From NCBI RefSeq assembly GCF_029350945.1, contig NZ_JARKMS010000003.1:433069-475738 (forward strand): a stretch of DNA of 42,670 nucleotides, given 5' to 3'. The notes under the pieces were generated by a model. The model searched no databases, was not told the DNA's origin, and saw only the letters and a list, made by a program, of their open reading frames with translations. The translations under genes and the position numbers were made by a program. This document shows, piece after piece, positions 8,299 through 17,412 of the stretch (within the stretch, counting starts at the first letter, position 1; every line of letters begins with the position of its first letter). The stretch is from Maribacter huludaoensis. GTDB lineage: Bacteria > Bacteroidota > Bacteroidia > Flavobacteriales > Flavobacteriaceae.

Positions 8299-9762
8299 TT
8301 ATCTAAATATCATGGCGTTGGGTACCTGAATATCATTTTTTTTCAGGTCTACTAAAAAACCGTTTATAATGGCGTAATCAAACACACCGTCTTTTTCCAA
8401 AAAGAAAGTTGGATTGATTCCTGGCATTAAATTCAAATCAGGGACTTCATACTTTGTTCCGATCAAATGCATAGGATAAGGTGAATTGATTTTTTTAGAA
8501 GGAAAGTTAGTTACACGCAAATAACCATAACCTTTTTTCAATAGATCATTAAAGTTTAAGCGCCCTACAGTGTTAAAATCATTAAGCGTTTCTGGATATA
8601 CCTTTGCCTGCCTAATGGTATAACCACTGGCATCTAAAGTTTCATAACCGTAATATGTAGAAAGATCTCCTTGATCTAAAATTCTACTACTATACCAAAA
8701 AGAATTATGGTCTGGGTAATCTACTTCTATTTGGTTCATACCCAGGTCAATGGTATACGTATTGCCCATTAGCTCGTATTTTGCACCAACAATTTTCAAA
8801 TCGAACAGTTTTCTATCGTTCTCCGGTATTTTTTCATAGTCCTCAATACTTATTGATTCATATGATTTTTTAGCAATAGTATAAATGGCGGATAAAATAG
8901 ACGTATAATTTAACTTTCTTATTTCTTGCTTTTCAACATCTTCTGGAAAACCGCCAGATTCTATTAAAATAGTACTTGTACCCCACTTCTGAATATTATC
9001 ACCAAAAGCTCTAGGCTCAAAATCGTCATTATATCTACCTACTTGCCCCGGTGCGTATTTTTGTAGAATTTCATTCATAAAGACTATAATTTTCATGGCA
9101 TTACCACGTGTTTCATTTATATCTTTCTCATAATTATATGCAGGAGCTAAATATGAAATGGTGGCAGGCTTTTCTGTACGTTCAGCATTATAATAGGTGC
9201 TTTGATCATGTAAGTTGAACCCAAAATCGGCATTGAGACTATCGCGTACTCTTTTCAAGGTTTGAGATTCCGGGGACTGTAAACGTAGTGCATCTCTATT
9301 TATATCAATACCCAATAAATTTCTACGCTGATATAATTCCGCCCCATCAGGATTTAACATGGGTAAAAAATGTACTGTTAAGCTAGCTAGAATAGCCTCT
9401 TTCTCTTTTTTAAAATCTGGACTATCAAAGAAATTTAAAATATCAAAAATTGCTTGAGTTGCCGTAGGTTCGTCACCATGCATTTGAGACCATAAAAAAA
9501 CATTCGTTTCTCCAGTACCTATACTGATCAAGCTTAGATCTTTACCACCAATAGATGTACCTACCGTATTTACCTTAAACTTATCATTAGTAGAAAGCTT
9601 ATCTATAAGCGGTTGAATATCGGTTCTTTTAATACGTCGTTTACCTATAGAACTTTCTTTATAGTTCTCATAAGTGTCGTATAATTGGGTTGTTATATTA
9701 TCTGATTGCCCTATAGCAGAAAATGCGCAAAAGCTAAGTATAGAGAGTAATATTCTTTTCAT
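8299..9762 (-). CDS. secreted M14 family zinc carboxypeptidase
   Basis: 487 residues with a signal peptide (MKRILLSILSFCAFSAIGQ). The zinc site of M14 peptidases is intact: H95 and E98 in MHGDEPTA, and a histidine in FNLHDQS. The substrate-side N-R pair appears in LGIDINRDA and the catalytic glutamate in LIESGGF. A C-terminal beta domain of about 180 residues follows. It is last in the four-gene envelope operon, 20 bp after the amidase. Neighbouring peptidoglycan genes suggest wall-peptide or protein turnover in the periplasm, but M14 members also digest ordinary peptides, so the substrate is open. Confidence 0.9.
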   Translation of the reverse strand: MKRILLSILSFCAFSAIGQSDNITTQLYDTYENYKESSIGKRRIKRTDIQPLIDKLSTNDKFKVNTVGTSIGGKDLSLISIGTGETNVFLWSQMHGDEPTATQAIFDILNFFDSPDFKKEKEAILASLTVHFLPMLNPDGAELYQRRNLLGIDINRDALRLQSPESQTLKRVRDSLNADFGFNLHDQSTYYNAERTEKPATISYLAPAYNYEKDINETRGNAMKIIVFMNEILQKYAPGQVGRYNDDFEPRAFGDNIQKWGTSTILIESGGFPEDVEKQEIRKLNYTSILSAIYTIAKKSYESISIEDYEKIPENDRKLFDLKIVGAKYELMGNTYTIDLGMNQIEVDYPDHNSFWYSSRILDQGDLSTYYGYETLDASGYTIRQAKVYPETLNDFNTVGRLNFNDLLKKGYGYLRVTNFPSKKINSPYPMHLIGTKYEVPDLNLMPGINPTFFLEKDGVFDYAIINGFLVDLKKNDIQVPNAMIFR

Positions 9763-9782
9763 TTATATCTATTTTAATTCTA

Positions 9783-10442
9783 TTAAATTTTGGGTAACTC
9801 TTTAAAATCTAAATTTTTCACGGCCTTTCTAACGTCAGCCATAAACTCAGTTCCTGGATCTGTTTTTACAGTACGATAACCATCATCCTTTTCTAACCAA
9901 AGCGGATGACTTTCAAAAAGGGTATATTCATAATGACCTATTAAATAGTCAATATCGTACTTATCTTTTAAATACTTTACCAACCATATATTAGATTTCA
10001 ATTGCGCTTTAGTTAACGGCAACTCTTCTGTTCCGCCCACATTCTCTACACCAATAGCACAATGGTTAAGACCAATGACATGGCGTGCCATGGTAGTTTC
10101 CGGTAATAATTGATATATAGTACCGTCTCTATCTACCATAAAATGGGAAGATACGTTTAGGCCACTAACATTTTTAATATCCGGCCTCCAATTAGGTAAG
10201 GTTGCGGGATCAAAAGCCTCAAAAGATTTTTTGAACGTTGGTATGACCGTCCAATGCAGCACAATCATCTTAGGTATAATTTTAGGAGAATCCTGTTCTA
10301 GACCATACCTGTTTTGAAGATATGCCAAAGTCAACAATTTACGCTCTTCGTTAAAAGTTATAGGGTGCTCAACAATGATTTTGCTAGAAGAGCAAGCACT
10401 TAGAGTACCTATTAATATGAGATATAAAATGTGTTGTTTCAT
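9783..10442 (-). CDS. lipoprotein N-acetylmuramoyl-L-alanine amidase (Amidase_2)
   Basis: 219 residues. Lipobox LSAC (Cys17). The Amidase_2/PGRP fold is shown by KMIVLHWTV (zinc His63), HFMVDRDGTIYQLLPE, ARHVIGLNHCAIGVENVGG with its catalytic-region Glu, LIGHYEY (second zinc His) and KTDPG (zinc Asp and nearby Lys), as in AmpD and AmiD. About 25 residues containing ESHPLWLEKDDG are inserted between the last two ligands, where AmpD has only a short loop. It cleaves the muramoyl-alanine bond of peptidoglycan or its fragments, probably from the periplasmic face of the outer membrane. Its ATG overlaps the stop of the 3D-domain gene (ATGA). Confidence 0.92.
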   Translation of the reverse strand: MKQHILYLILIGTLSACSSSKIIVEHPITFNEERKLLTLAYLQNRYGLEQDSPKIIPKMIVLHWTVIPTFKKSFEAFDPATLPNWRPDIKNVSGLNVSSHFMVDRDGTIYQLLPETTMARHVIGLNHCAIGVENVGGTEELPLTKAQLKSNIWLVKYLKDKYDIDYLIGHYEYTLFESHPLWLEKDDGYRTVKTDPGTEFMADVRKAVKNLDFKELPKI

Positions 10443-10864
10443 TTTTCAACAGTTTCTATACTGTCTTTTTTTGCAGCATAGGATATCTTAATTTTTCTTC
10501 TCCCCCATTCTTTGGCCTTAGTTACATTTTCACCCATATAAATATCAATACGGTTGCGCCAACGAGAATGCATTTTATCTTTCACCAAATAAATACCCTC
10601 AAAGGTATCTATCTTTACCATAGTATTATAGCTTAAGCCTTTTCTTAGCAAATCTCTAGATACCGCAATCCATTTTTGACCAGGTTTTATAGAATCTCCC
10701 CATGCCGTAATTGCAGGATGCTCATAAGATGTTTGGTATGGTAAAGAATTATATGCAGTTGCCGTAACTTCCAGCTCAACCCAGTTATATTTATCATCCA
10801 TAGATTTCTCAGAACAGCTAATAGCTAGTATCAAGATTAATAAAATGGATTTTTTTTGTACCAT
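10439..10864 (-). CDS. 3D-domain lipoprotein (MltA C-terminal-like)
   Basis: 141 residues. A short lipoprotein signal ends in AISC. The rest is a 3D domain, a double-psi beta barrel named for three aspartates: ATAYNSL, ITAWGD, IAVSRDLL, GIYLVKDKMHSRWRNRIDIYMG and AKEWGRRKIKI follow the order seen in the MltA C-terminus and in YuiC-type stationary-phase wall proteins. It probably binds or cleaves glycan strands. It sits 5 bp after the haem/FG-GAP gene and overlaps the amidase by 4 bp, so a joint role in wall turnover is likely. The N-terminal MltA domain is absent. Confidence 0.87.
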   Translation of the reverse strand: MVQKKSILLILILAISCSEKSMDDKYNWVELEVTATAYNSLPYQTSYEHPAITAWGDSIKPGQKWIAVSRDLLRKGLSYNTMVKIDTFEGIYLVKDKMHSRWRNRIDIYMGENVTKAKEWGRRKIKISYAAKKDSIETVEK

Positions 10865-10869
10865 ACCTA

Positions 10870-12381
10870 CTAATGTAGCTTATTTTCTAAAATTAAAAGG
10901 TCTGTATAACTTTCCTTCCATGCTTCGTTTAAATATGCCGGCACGGGAGTAAATGAATAATTTAAGGCACTTAATACCAAATCATCATCGCCATCATTAT
11001 CAATATCTGCAGCATCCATTAAAAACCATCTGCCCAATTTGGTATCTGCAAAATGCTCGGTAGAAAAGATATAGCGGGAGCTTTGCTCATTTTTTAAATA
11101 TACCACGTTATAATCCGGGTGCTTTTCATAATCTGGGAACGTAGCCAATACTACAAAATCTACATCTCCATCTTTATCAAAATCATTGGCAATAACCCTC
11201 GTTGCACCATTAAGGGGATAAAAAAAGGTTTCCTCAAAATTATTATGACCATCGTTTAAATGGATACGTAAACCATGGTATGGCTTATGGATAATGGATT
11301 TATCGGCATTATCACCATTAACCGTAATTATATCATCAAAGCCATCGCCATTGTAATCTATCAGTTCAAACCAACTAGAACCATAAACAGGGTTAAAACG
11401 AATCACTTTGTCCATTTTAAAGTTCAAGTTTTCCTTTTGATATAATATGTATATTGCTTCATCACCTTGTGCGGCCATAACTACCAGGTCTTTTTTTCCA
11501 TCATGGTCCATATCTTTAGCGATAACACGAATTGACCCTGGAACATTAAGCAGCGTTTTATTATTGTAAAATCCAAAGGTATCCTTTTCCAGCAGCGTTA
11601 GTTTTCCTTGTAGGTTGCCAAATTCGCTAATAATTATTTCTTCGTTGCCATTATCATTTAAATCAATATATAATGTATGTACCGGTCTGTGCAGCGAATC
11701 TTGTAATACTTTGGTAGCGCTACCGCTTCTAACTACTGTTTTTCCCCTTGGTATCTCATTAGGATCCATTACGCCCATATTGGTTACAAAAATACTATCA
11801 CCAATAATTCGCGCATCGGTTATAGCTAAATTAAAATTGCCCAATAATTCATTCTTTCCTGTTTCCAAGTTGTATGCGGATAAGGCTCCTCTCCTATTAC
11901 CTGTCAATATTTTATGGTGTAGCGTATCTATCTTTAAAAAAGTATATAGATTACCCTTTACGCTATCCAAAGCAACAGGTTTTGCAATGAATTGAGAAAG
12001 TGTTGCATTTTCTATAGTAACAGGATTATTTATAACACTATCCGGCGCCATGCTAACTATGTACTCTACCAATAAATTCCAATCTTCTTGTTTTATAATT
12101 GGTCTAGAAGGATAAATACCTGTTTTAATAATAGCAATCTGTTCATCAAAGGAATGTTGGTAATATGGATGATGTTCCGCAGTAATGATTCCTAGTCGCG
12201 CGCCCATTTCTGGCAGTACATTATCTTTCCAGATATGCTTAGGTAAATCGTTAATGTTAGGTGCTAAATGGCAGCTTGCACAATAAGTTTTATAAAGAAC
12301 CACCTCTTTAGAACGGTTTTCAGTATTGCAAGATAAAACTGAACATAGTAAAACAGTATATATGAAAAATTTTAAATGCAT
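10870..12381 (-). CDS. cytochrome c / FG-GAP repeat lipoprotein
   Basis: 503 residues. Lipobox LSC at about 16-18, then a haem-binding CASCH (C34-x-x-C-H38) in a cytochrome c-like region reaching to about 110, where LVEYIVSM resembles its last helix. The remainder is a beta propeller made of VCBS/FG-GAP repeats with calcium loops such as DLNDNGNEE, DMDHDGKKDL, DYNGDGFDDI, DFDKDGDVDF and DIDNDGDDDL. Such proteins are surface or periplasmic electron-transfer or binding proteins; the redox partner is unknown. It is the first gene of the envelope operon, an odd companion for peptidoglycan enzymes. Confidence 0.88.
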   Translation of the reverse strand: MHLKFFIYTVLLCSVLSCNTENRSKEVVLYKTYCASCHLAPNINDLPKHIWKDNVLPEMGARLGIITAEHHPYYQHSFDEQIAIIKTGIYPSRPIIKQEDWNLLVEYIVSMAPDSVINNPVTIENATLSQFIAKPVALDSVKGNLYTFLKIDTLHHKILTGNRRGALSAYNLETGKNELLGNFNLAITDARIIGDSIFVTNMGVMDPNEIPRGKTVVRSGSATKVLQDSLHRPVHTLYIDLNDNGNEEIIISEFGNLQGKLTLLEKDTFGFYNNKTLLNVPGSIRVIAKDMDHDGKKDLVVMAAQGDEAIYILYQKENLNFKMDKVIRFNPVYGSSWFELIDYNGDGFDDIITVNGDNADKSIIHKPYHGLRIHLNDGHNNFEETFFYPLNGATRVIANDFDKDGDVDFVVLATFPDYEKHPDYNVVYLKNEQSSRYIFSTEHFADTKLGRWFLMDAADIDNDGDDDLVLSALNYSFTPVPAYLNEAWKESYTDLLILENKLH

Positions 12382-12473
12382 TTAAATTTGATGGTTTTAT
12401 ATAGCTAGAATTGGAATAATTGAAGATACCTATACTTAAATAATCTAGCAAGATATAAGTGCTTGCTTTTCTT

Positions 12474-12481
12474 TAAATTTG
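12474..12481 (+). promoter_or_regulatory. -7 promoter box TAAATTTG
   Basis: An exact TAnnTTTG match lies 7 bp before the ATG of the DUF2452 gene. The mRNA would have almost no leader, as proposed for the GntR gene; no -33 element is obvious at the usual distance. Confidence 0.4.
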
Positions 12482-12488
12482 TAAGGCT

Positions 12489-12890
12489 ATGAAAAAAGAA
12501 AAAAAACCAGATAATGTAGTGTTCAATGAGGACACTCAAGAATATCACGGCAAATTATCACCTTTTGCCACGGGTGTATCCGCTCCTAAAATTACGCCGC
12601 CGGACATTACTTCTTGGAAGAATACACATATTGTAAGCGCCAATAACCAATTTAAGGCAGAATATGAGGCACTACAGGCGTCATATAAAAAACTTATGGA
12701 CAATTTTGAATACAATAACCTTGTATATAGTGCAAAGTTTAGTTTTGAACCCATTGTAGGCAAAGAATACCATTTGTACAGAGCAAAAGATGAAAGTACA
12801 TTCTTATCACTGATTTTACCAGAAGAATGCAACTTTGATTATTTGGGAAGTTTTAAGCTAGGACCTGATAAGACATGGGAAAAAATGTAG
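12489..12890 (+). CDS. DUF2452 domain protein
   Basis: 133 residues, cytoplasmic (no signal). It matches the DUF2452 pattern: an N-terminal PDNVVF and PFATGVSAPKI segment, a helical middle, then FEPIVGKEYHLYRAKD, LSLILPEEC and LGPDKTWEKM near the end. The family is common in Bacteroidota and has no proven function; some databases call it a GTP-binding protein, but no P-loop is seen here. The gene is followed after 66 bp by the beta-lactamase-like gene on the same strand. Confidence 0.85.
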   Translation: MKKEKKPDNVVFNEDTQEYHGKLSPFATGVSAPKITPPDITSWKNTHIVSANNQFKAEYEALQASYKKLMDNFEYNNLVYSAKFSFEPIVGKEYHLYRAKDESTFLSLILPEECNFDYLGSFKLGPDKTWEKM

Positions 12891-12956
12891 TGACCAAAAA
12901 GATATACCAATAGTTCAATAGTGACTTTTATAAAAAGTTTAAAGAATAAAGTGAAA

Positions 12957-14291
12957 ATGAAAAAGCTTAAATGGATTTTTGGTATCGCCTTAATTTGCCT
13001 AATTGCCGCAGTATATTTCAACTATCCCAAATTAAATTTAATATCTGGCTATGCTTCTAAAAACATGGCATCAAGTGTTTTTATAGCAGATAGAGACATT
13101 GACGGTATTACCTTAAATGACAATAATATGCCATTAATAAAATTGGCAGATACTAAAGTGTCCAATAAAAACAAATCTGCTACAGCTACGGTATACGGAC
13201 TAATGCCAAGAACGGCCGTTTATAAAGAAGGACTTGGTGCAGTGCTAACCAACAAAGAGTTTTCTAAGCATAATTTTGATATTGTACCTAATAGGTTTAC
13301 AAAAAAAGACACATTGCCTTTCCTCTACGGTAATAACGGAGTAATAGATACTATTTTAGACAATGTAGCTTACGATAAATTAGAAGTTGCTTTTGAAAAT
13401 GCTTTTAAAGATGCCGAACAAAAAACAAGATCTCTTTTAGTAATACATAAAAACCAAATTATTGGGGAACGGTACATTGATGGGTTCACGAAAGAAACCA
13501 AAATTCTGGGTTGGTCCATGACCAAAAGTATTTTGGCTACGCTATACGGTATTTTAGAATATCAAGATAAAATTGATATGGATTACAAACCGTTTTCAGA
13601 TGAAATACGCATAAAGAATCCGAAAACGAACATTACGCTTGATCATCTCTTACGTATGCAAAGCGGTTTAGAATGGGACGAGAACTATTTTAAAATATCC
13701 GATGTTACGCGAATGTTGTTCCTAGACTCGGACATGACATTGGCTCAACGAAATAAAAAAGTGGTAGCACCACCTACTGAAATATGGAATTATTCATCTG
13801 GCACCACCAATTTACTTTCGGGCATACTAAGGGACCAATTTAAGTCGCATCAAGAATATCTTGACTTTCCATATAGGGAACTGATCGATAGAATTGGAAT
13901 GAACTCTATGCTTTTGGAGACCGATCTAAGCGGTAATTATATATTATCCTCTTATGCTTGGGCAACTACCAGAGACTGGGCCAAATTTGGATTATTATAC
14001 CTGAATAGAGGTGAATGGAATGGTGAACGTATTTTTTCCGAGTCATGGTCAGACTACGTTTCCAAGCCAACCATCAACTCTAATGGTACTTATGGCGCCC
14101 ATTTTTGGTTAAATGCGGAAGCAAAGTATGCAGATATCCCTACAGACCTATATTCCGTAAACGGATTTCAGGGACAACGAATATTTATAATACCATCAAA
14201 AGATTTGGTTGTAGTAAGAACCGGTCTAAAAGAACAGACCGATGAACAATTTAACACCCTGTTGAAAGAAATTATAGCGTCTATTCGATAA
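12957..14291 (+). CDS. membrane-anchored serine hydrolase, beta-lactamase class C-like
   Basis: 444 residues from ATG 12957, directly before an N-terminal membrane helix (LKWIFGIALICLIAAVYF); a GTG at 12921 is also in frame. The catalytic domain shows SMTK (S187/K190) in GWSMTKSILATLYG, NYSSGTTNLL as the Y-x-N-type second motif and a late GFQGQRIFI in place of the KTG strand. This is the pattern of class C-like serine hydrolases (esterases, D-aminopeptidases, 6-aminohexanoate hydrolases), so resistance to beta-lactams should not be assumed. The active site would face the periplasm. A terminator lies at 14461-14496. Confidence 0.88.
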   Translation: MKKLKWIFGIALICLIAAVYFNYPKLNLISGYASKNMASSVFIADRDIDGITLNDNNMPLIKLADTKVSNKNKSATATVYGLMPRTAVYKEGLGAVLTNKEFSKHNFDIVPNRFTKKDTLPFLYGNNGVIDTILDNVAYDKLEVAFENAFKDAEQKTRSLLVIHKNQIIGERYIDGFTKETKILGWSMTKSILATLYGILEYQDKIDMDYKPFSDEIRIKNPKTNITLDHLLRMQSGLEWDENYFKISDVTRMLFLDSDMTLAQRNKKVVAPPTEIWNYSSGTTNLLSGILRDQFKSHQEYLDFPYRELIDRIGMNSMLLETDLSGNYILSSYAWATTRDWAKFGLLYLNRGEWNGERIFSESWSDYVSKPTINSNGTYGAHFWLNAEAKYADIPTDLYSVNGFQGQRIFIIPSKDLVVVRTGLKEQTDEQFNTLLKEIIASIR

Positions 14292-14460
14292 AAGGTTCAA
14301 AATTTTAACCTTTTCAATACAATACCACAATTTATAGTCCATTCACCACAGAATTCCCTTGTCTGGCAACAATAGTTTCAGAGAACCCTAAATGATATAT
14401 ACATTTACAGTGTTATTAAAAACGAAATAAAAATTTTTCATTTTCATATAGCGTTCTCGT
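14292..14460. other. gap with no recognised gene
   Basis: Between the serine hydrolase stop and the terminator at 14461 lie 169 bp of A+T-rich sequence. I see no ORF of note, no tRNA and no clear promoter. The rest of this 398-bp intergenic region is filled by the terminator, two minisatellites and a second hairpin described below. Confidence 0.6.
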
Positions 14461-14496
14461 AAAAGAGTCTGATCTTCACTGATCAGACTCTTTTTA
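14461..14496. terminator. Rho-independent terminator
   Basis: Perfect 14-bp stem AAAAGAGTCTGATC/GATCAGACTCTTTT around TTCACT, with T runs after it and A before it. It lies 170 bp beyond the serine hydrolase stop, which is far for its own terminator; read-through from menB on the other strand is also possible. Confidence 0.8.
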
Positions 14497-14505
14497 GTTT
14501 AGGGT

Positions 14506-14574
<69 letters not shown>

Positions 14575-14581
14575 GAAAACT

Positions 14582-14621
14582 AAAAAAGTTCATTTTTTCT
14601 TTAGAAAAAATGAACTTTTTT
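14582..14621. terminator. bidirectional terminator hairpin
   Basis: A perfect 17-bp stem (six A, GTTCA, six T and its complement) closes over CTTTAG. A and T runs at both ends let it act on either strand; on the minus strand it lies 69 bp beyond the menB stop. Confidence 0.85.
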
Positions 14622-14628
14622 AAGGTCA

Positions 14629-14680
14629 CCATCAACGGACAACCATCAACGGACAACCATCAACGGACAACCATCAACGG
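14629..14680. repeat. minisatellite, CCATCAACGGACAA units
   Basis: Three exact copies of the 14-mer CCATCAACGGACAA and a fourth cut short at CCATCAACGG end 9 bp before the menB stop codon. They are unrelated in sequence to the heptamer array on the other side of the hairpin. Confidence 0.95.
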
Positions 14681-14689
14681 AAAACGGAC

Positions 14690-15532
14690 TTACGGCAGCC
14701 AATTATCCTTACCAAAATTAGGCTTACGTTTTTCAAGAAATGCGTTTCTGCCTTCTTTTGCTTCTTCAGTCATATAAGCCAATCTAGTTGCTTCACCTGC
14801 AAAAACTTGTTGCCCCACCATACCATCATCGGTTAAATTCATGGAGAATTTTAGCATTTTAATAGACGTAGGAGATTTTTCCAATACCTCTTGTGCCCAT
14901 TGAAAGGCGGTGTCTTCTAACTCGTCATGTGGTATTACGGCGTTGGCCATCCCCATATCAAATGCATCTTGTGCAGAATAGTTTCTTCCTAAAAAGAAAA
15001 TTTCACGTGCTTTTTTCTGTCCCACCATTTTAGCCAAATATGCAGAACCGTATCCACCATCAAAGCTGGTTACATCCGCATCCGTTTGTTTAAATATTGC
15101 ATGTTCTTTACTGGCCAATGTCATATCACAAACTACGTGAAGACTATGACCACCTCCAACGGCCCAACCTGGGACTACGCAAATAACTACTTTGGGCATA
15201 AAACGAATCATTCGTTGTACTTCAAGAATGTTCAAACGGTGTTGTCCATCTTGCCCAACATATCCTTTCTCTCCCCTAGCCTTTTGGTCACCACCAGAAC
15301 AGAAAGACCATATTCCGTCTTTAGTTGAAGGACCTTCCGCAGAAAGTAAAACCACTCCTATAGAAGTATCTTCCTGTGCATCATAAAAGGCTTTTATAAG
15401 TTCACTTGTGGTATGTGGTCTAAAAGCATTGCGCACATTAGGCCTGTTGAAAGCAATACGCGCTACACCGTCACATTTTTTATAGGTAATATCATCAAAT
15501 TCTATTGCGGTTTTCCAATCGGGTGATTTCAT
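14690..15532 (-). CDS. menB: 1,4-dihydroxy-2-naphthoyl-CoA synthase
   Basis: 280 residues from ATG 15532 (MKSPDWKTAIEFDDITYKK...), the usual MenB start and length; upstream in-frame codons would add a 19-residue tail not typical of the family. It has the crotonase fold with FNRPNVRNAFRPHT, CSGGDQKARGEKGYVGQDG, VPGWAVGGGHSLHVVCDMTLA, DVTSFDGGYGSAYLA and the MenB-type C-terminus EGRNAFLEKRKPNF. It closes the second ring of menaquinone from o-succinylbenzoyl-CoA in the cytoplasm. No other men gene lies within the window. The 3' end abuts a minisatellite. Confidence 0.97.
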   Translation of the reverse strand: MKSPDWKTAIEFDDITYKKCDGVARIAFNRPNVRNAFRPHTTSELIKAFYDAQEDTSIGVVLLSAEGPSTKDGIWSFCSGGDQKARGEKGYVGQDGQHRLNILEVQRMIRFMPKVVICVVPGWAVGGGHSLHVVCDMTLASKEHAIFKQTDADVTSFDGGYGSAYLAKMVGQKKAREIFFLGRNYSAQDAFDMGMANAVIPHDELEDTAFQWAQEVLEKSPTSIKMLKFSMNLTDDGMVGQQVFAGEATRLAYMTEEAKEGRNAFLEKRKPNFGKDNWLP

Positions 15533-15714
15533 AATTTCTAATAATTCTATTATGGCATAAAGATAAGGTTTCGGGATATACTCGTCCAAATCTGTAGGGC
15601 CTCATAAAGCTTTGAAAATATAGTTTAACTCAAACGAGTTATTTATCAATTTGTTTGAAACACTGAAATTGACCTATATCAGCTAAGTTTACGCCTAATC
15701 AAATAGATCGTTTC

Positions 15715-16443
15715 ATGAAACAATCCCTTTTCACGTTCATAAAATCGCTGCGAGAATTTTTAGCGAATAAATTAAACCAATATAATACAACATTGCCTTA
15801 TGTAATTACAGTTTTAATAGCTTTGATTTTGGTTGTAGGCGGTATAAACCTCTTCGTTGAATTGACGGATACATTAAAAACAGAAACCCTGGCTGCCTAT
15901 GATACTGCCATTACAGATTACGTGATTTCTTACCGAACGCCAACACTAACCTCATATTTTAAATTCATGACCAATGTTGGCGACACCTATGGGTATTTGA
16001 TCGTACTAACTATTTTCCTTTTAGTATCCCTTATAGTCTTTAAACGTTGGAAATATGTAGTACAGGCCACTTTGATTCTTGCTTTGGCCACCATTTCAAA
16101 TATGATGCTAAAACGGTTTATTGATCGGGCCAGACCGGGAATAGAACATCTGGTATCGGTAGAAACCCTAAGTTACCCCAGTGGTCATGCAATGAGTGCA
16201 ATGGCATTCTACGGATTTCTTATATTTCTGGTCACTAAATTCAAAATTCAGAGGGTGATGAAATATGCACTGGTCATTGTTTTAATAACAATCATTTTAA
16301 GCATAGGTATCAGTAGAATATACTTAGGCGTTCATTTTCCCTCGGATATCGCAGGCGGATTTATTGCCGGATTCATTTGGGTAGTTTTCTGTGTACTGGT
16401 TTTTGATTTAATAGAATTATTTAGACGAGATCCAGAGACCTGA
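15715..16443 (+). CDS. PAP2-family membrane phosphatase
   Basis: 242 residues with about six membrane helices (starting near 28, 88, 115, 160, 183 and 213). The three phosphatase motifs are complete: K133 to RP141 (KRFIDRARP), PSGH at 155-158 and SRIYLGVHFPSD at 200-211, with the catalytic histidines of lipid phosphatases. It removes phosphate from phosphatidic acid, phosphatidylglycerol phosphate or undecaprenyl pyrophosphate; which one cannot be told. The active site faces the periplasm. It is divergent from menB and appears monocistronic. Confidence 0.93.
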   Translation: MKQSLFTFIKSLREFLANKLNQYNTTLPYVITVLIALILVVGGINLFVELTDTLKTETLAAYDTAITDYVISYRTPTLTSYFKFMTNVGDTYGYLIVLTIFLLVSLIVFKRWKYVVQATLILALATISNMMLKRFIDRARPGIEHLVSVETLSYPSGHAMSAMAFYGFLIFLVTKFKIQRVMKYALVIVLITIILSIGISRIYLGVHFPSDIAGGFIAGFIWVVFCVLVFDLIELFRRDPET

Positions 16444-16549
16444 GAATTAATTTTAATATAAATATAGCGTGACCTTACAGGTATAAAATAGAGATTTCAA
16501 TATTTTAGATTAAAAAAGAACTAATACCAATTTTAGAGAAAAGAATACT

Positions 16550-17311
16550 ATGTCTAGAACAAAAATAGCATTGGTAACCGGTGGTAGCCGCGGAATAGGA
16601 AAAAATATAGCATTAAAAATCGCAGAAAAAGGATTGGATGTAATTTTAACTTATCACTCAAAAAAAGAGGCTGCAGCAGAAGTGGTCAAAGAAATAGAAA
16701 AAATAGGTCAAAAGGCAGTCGCGTTTCAATTAGATACAAGTGACACTTCAAATTTTTCTAGTTTCTTTAAAACGGTTTCCATGTATTTAAATGAAAATTA
16801 CCGCACAGCTAAATTTGACTATTTGGTAAACAATGCCGGAACAGGAATTTACAAACCATTTCTAGAAACTACAGAAACTGATTTTGATGACATGATGAAC
16901 ATTCATTTAAAAGGTGTTTATTTTCTTACCCAACATGCCGTTGAACAAATGAATGATGGTGGCGGAATCATAAATATATCATCAGGTTTGGTACGTGTAA
17001 CCATACCTGGTTCTTCTGCTTACGCAAGTATGAAAGGCGGTATTGATGTGTTGACACGATTTCTGGCAAAGGAGTTAAGCGACAAAAAAATTAGAGTAAA
17101 TGTAGTGGCTCCCGGTGCCGTAGGTACGGACTTTGGTGGTGGTGCAAATAAGGATAATGAAGAAAGGCGTGAAAAAATTAGCAGTAATACAGCTTTAGGT
17201 CGCGTTGGTGAGCCAGAGGATATTGGCGGTATTGTAGCTTTTTTATGTACGGAAGATGCAGCTTGGATAAATGGGCAGCGTATAGAAGCAACTGGAGGAT
17301 TGATGCTATAA
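16550..17311 (+). CDS. short-chain dehydrogenase/reductase
   Basis: 253 residues, a classical SDR: TGGSRGIG near residue 10 binds the cofactor, LVNNAGTG holds the NNAG motif, IINISSGLV supplies the catalytic Ser and SAYASMKGG the YxxxK pair. The C-terminal INGQRIEATGGLML is typical of FabG-like members. The basic residue after the glycine motif and the absence of an acidic residue at the end of strand 2 (LTYHSKKE) favour NADP(H). The substrate is unknown. It is one of several single-gene oxidoreductases between 16.5 and 25 kb. Confidence 0.93.
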   Translation: MSRTKIALVTGGSRGIGKNIALKIAEKGLDVILTYHSKKEAAAEVVKEIEKIGQKAVAFQLDTSDTSNFSSFFKTVSMYLNENYRTAKFDYLVNNAGTGIYKPFLETTETDFDDMMNIHLKGVYFLTQHAVEQMNDGGGIINISSGLVRVTIPGSSAYASMKGGIDVLTRFLAKELSDKKIRVNVVAPGAVGTDFGGGANKDNEERREKISSNTALGRVGEPEDIGGIVAFLCTEDAAWINGQRIEATGGLML

Positions 17312-17412
17312 AAATATTGATTTACAAGCAGATAGCTAAAGAATAGTTAACTTCTCATTTTAATTATCATTAATTTTAAAACCTGATCAATTTTGTTATT
17401 CATGTATTTATT

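Noticed and set aside
12957..14291. Beta-lactam resistance gene
   Set aside because: SMTK and YSS are shared by many class C-like hydrolases; the KTG motif is absent, so resistance is not supported.
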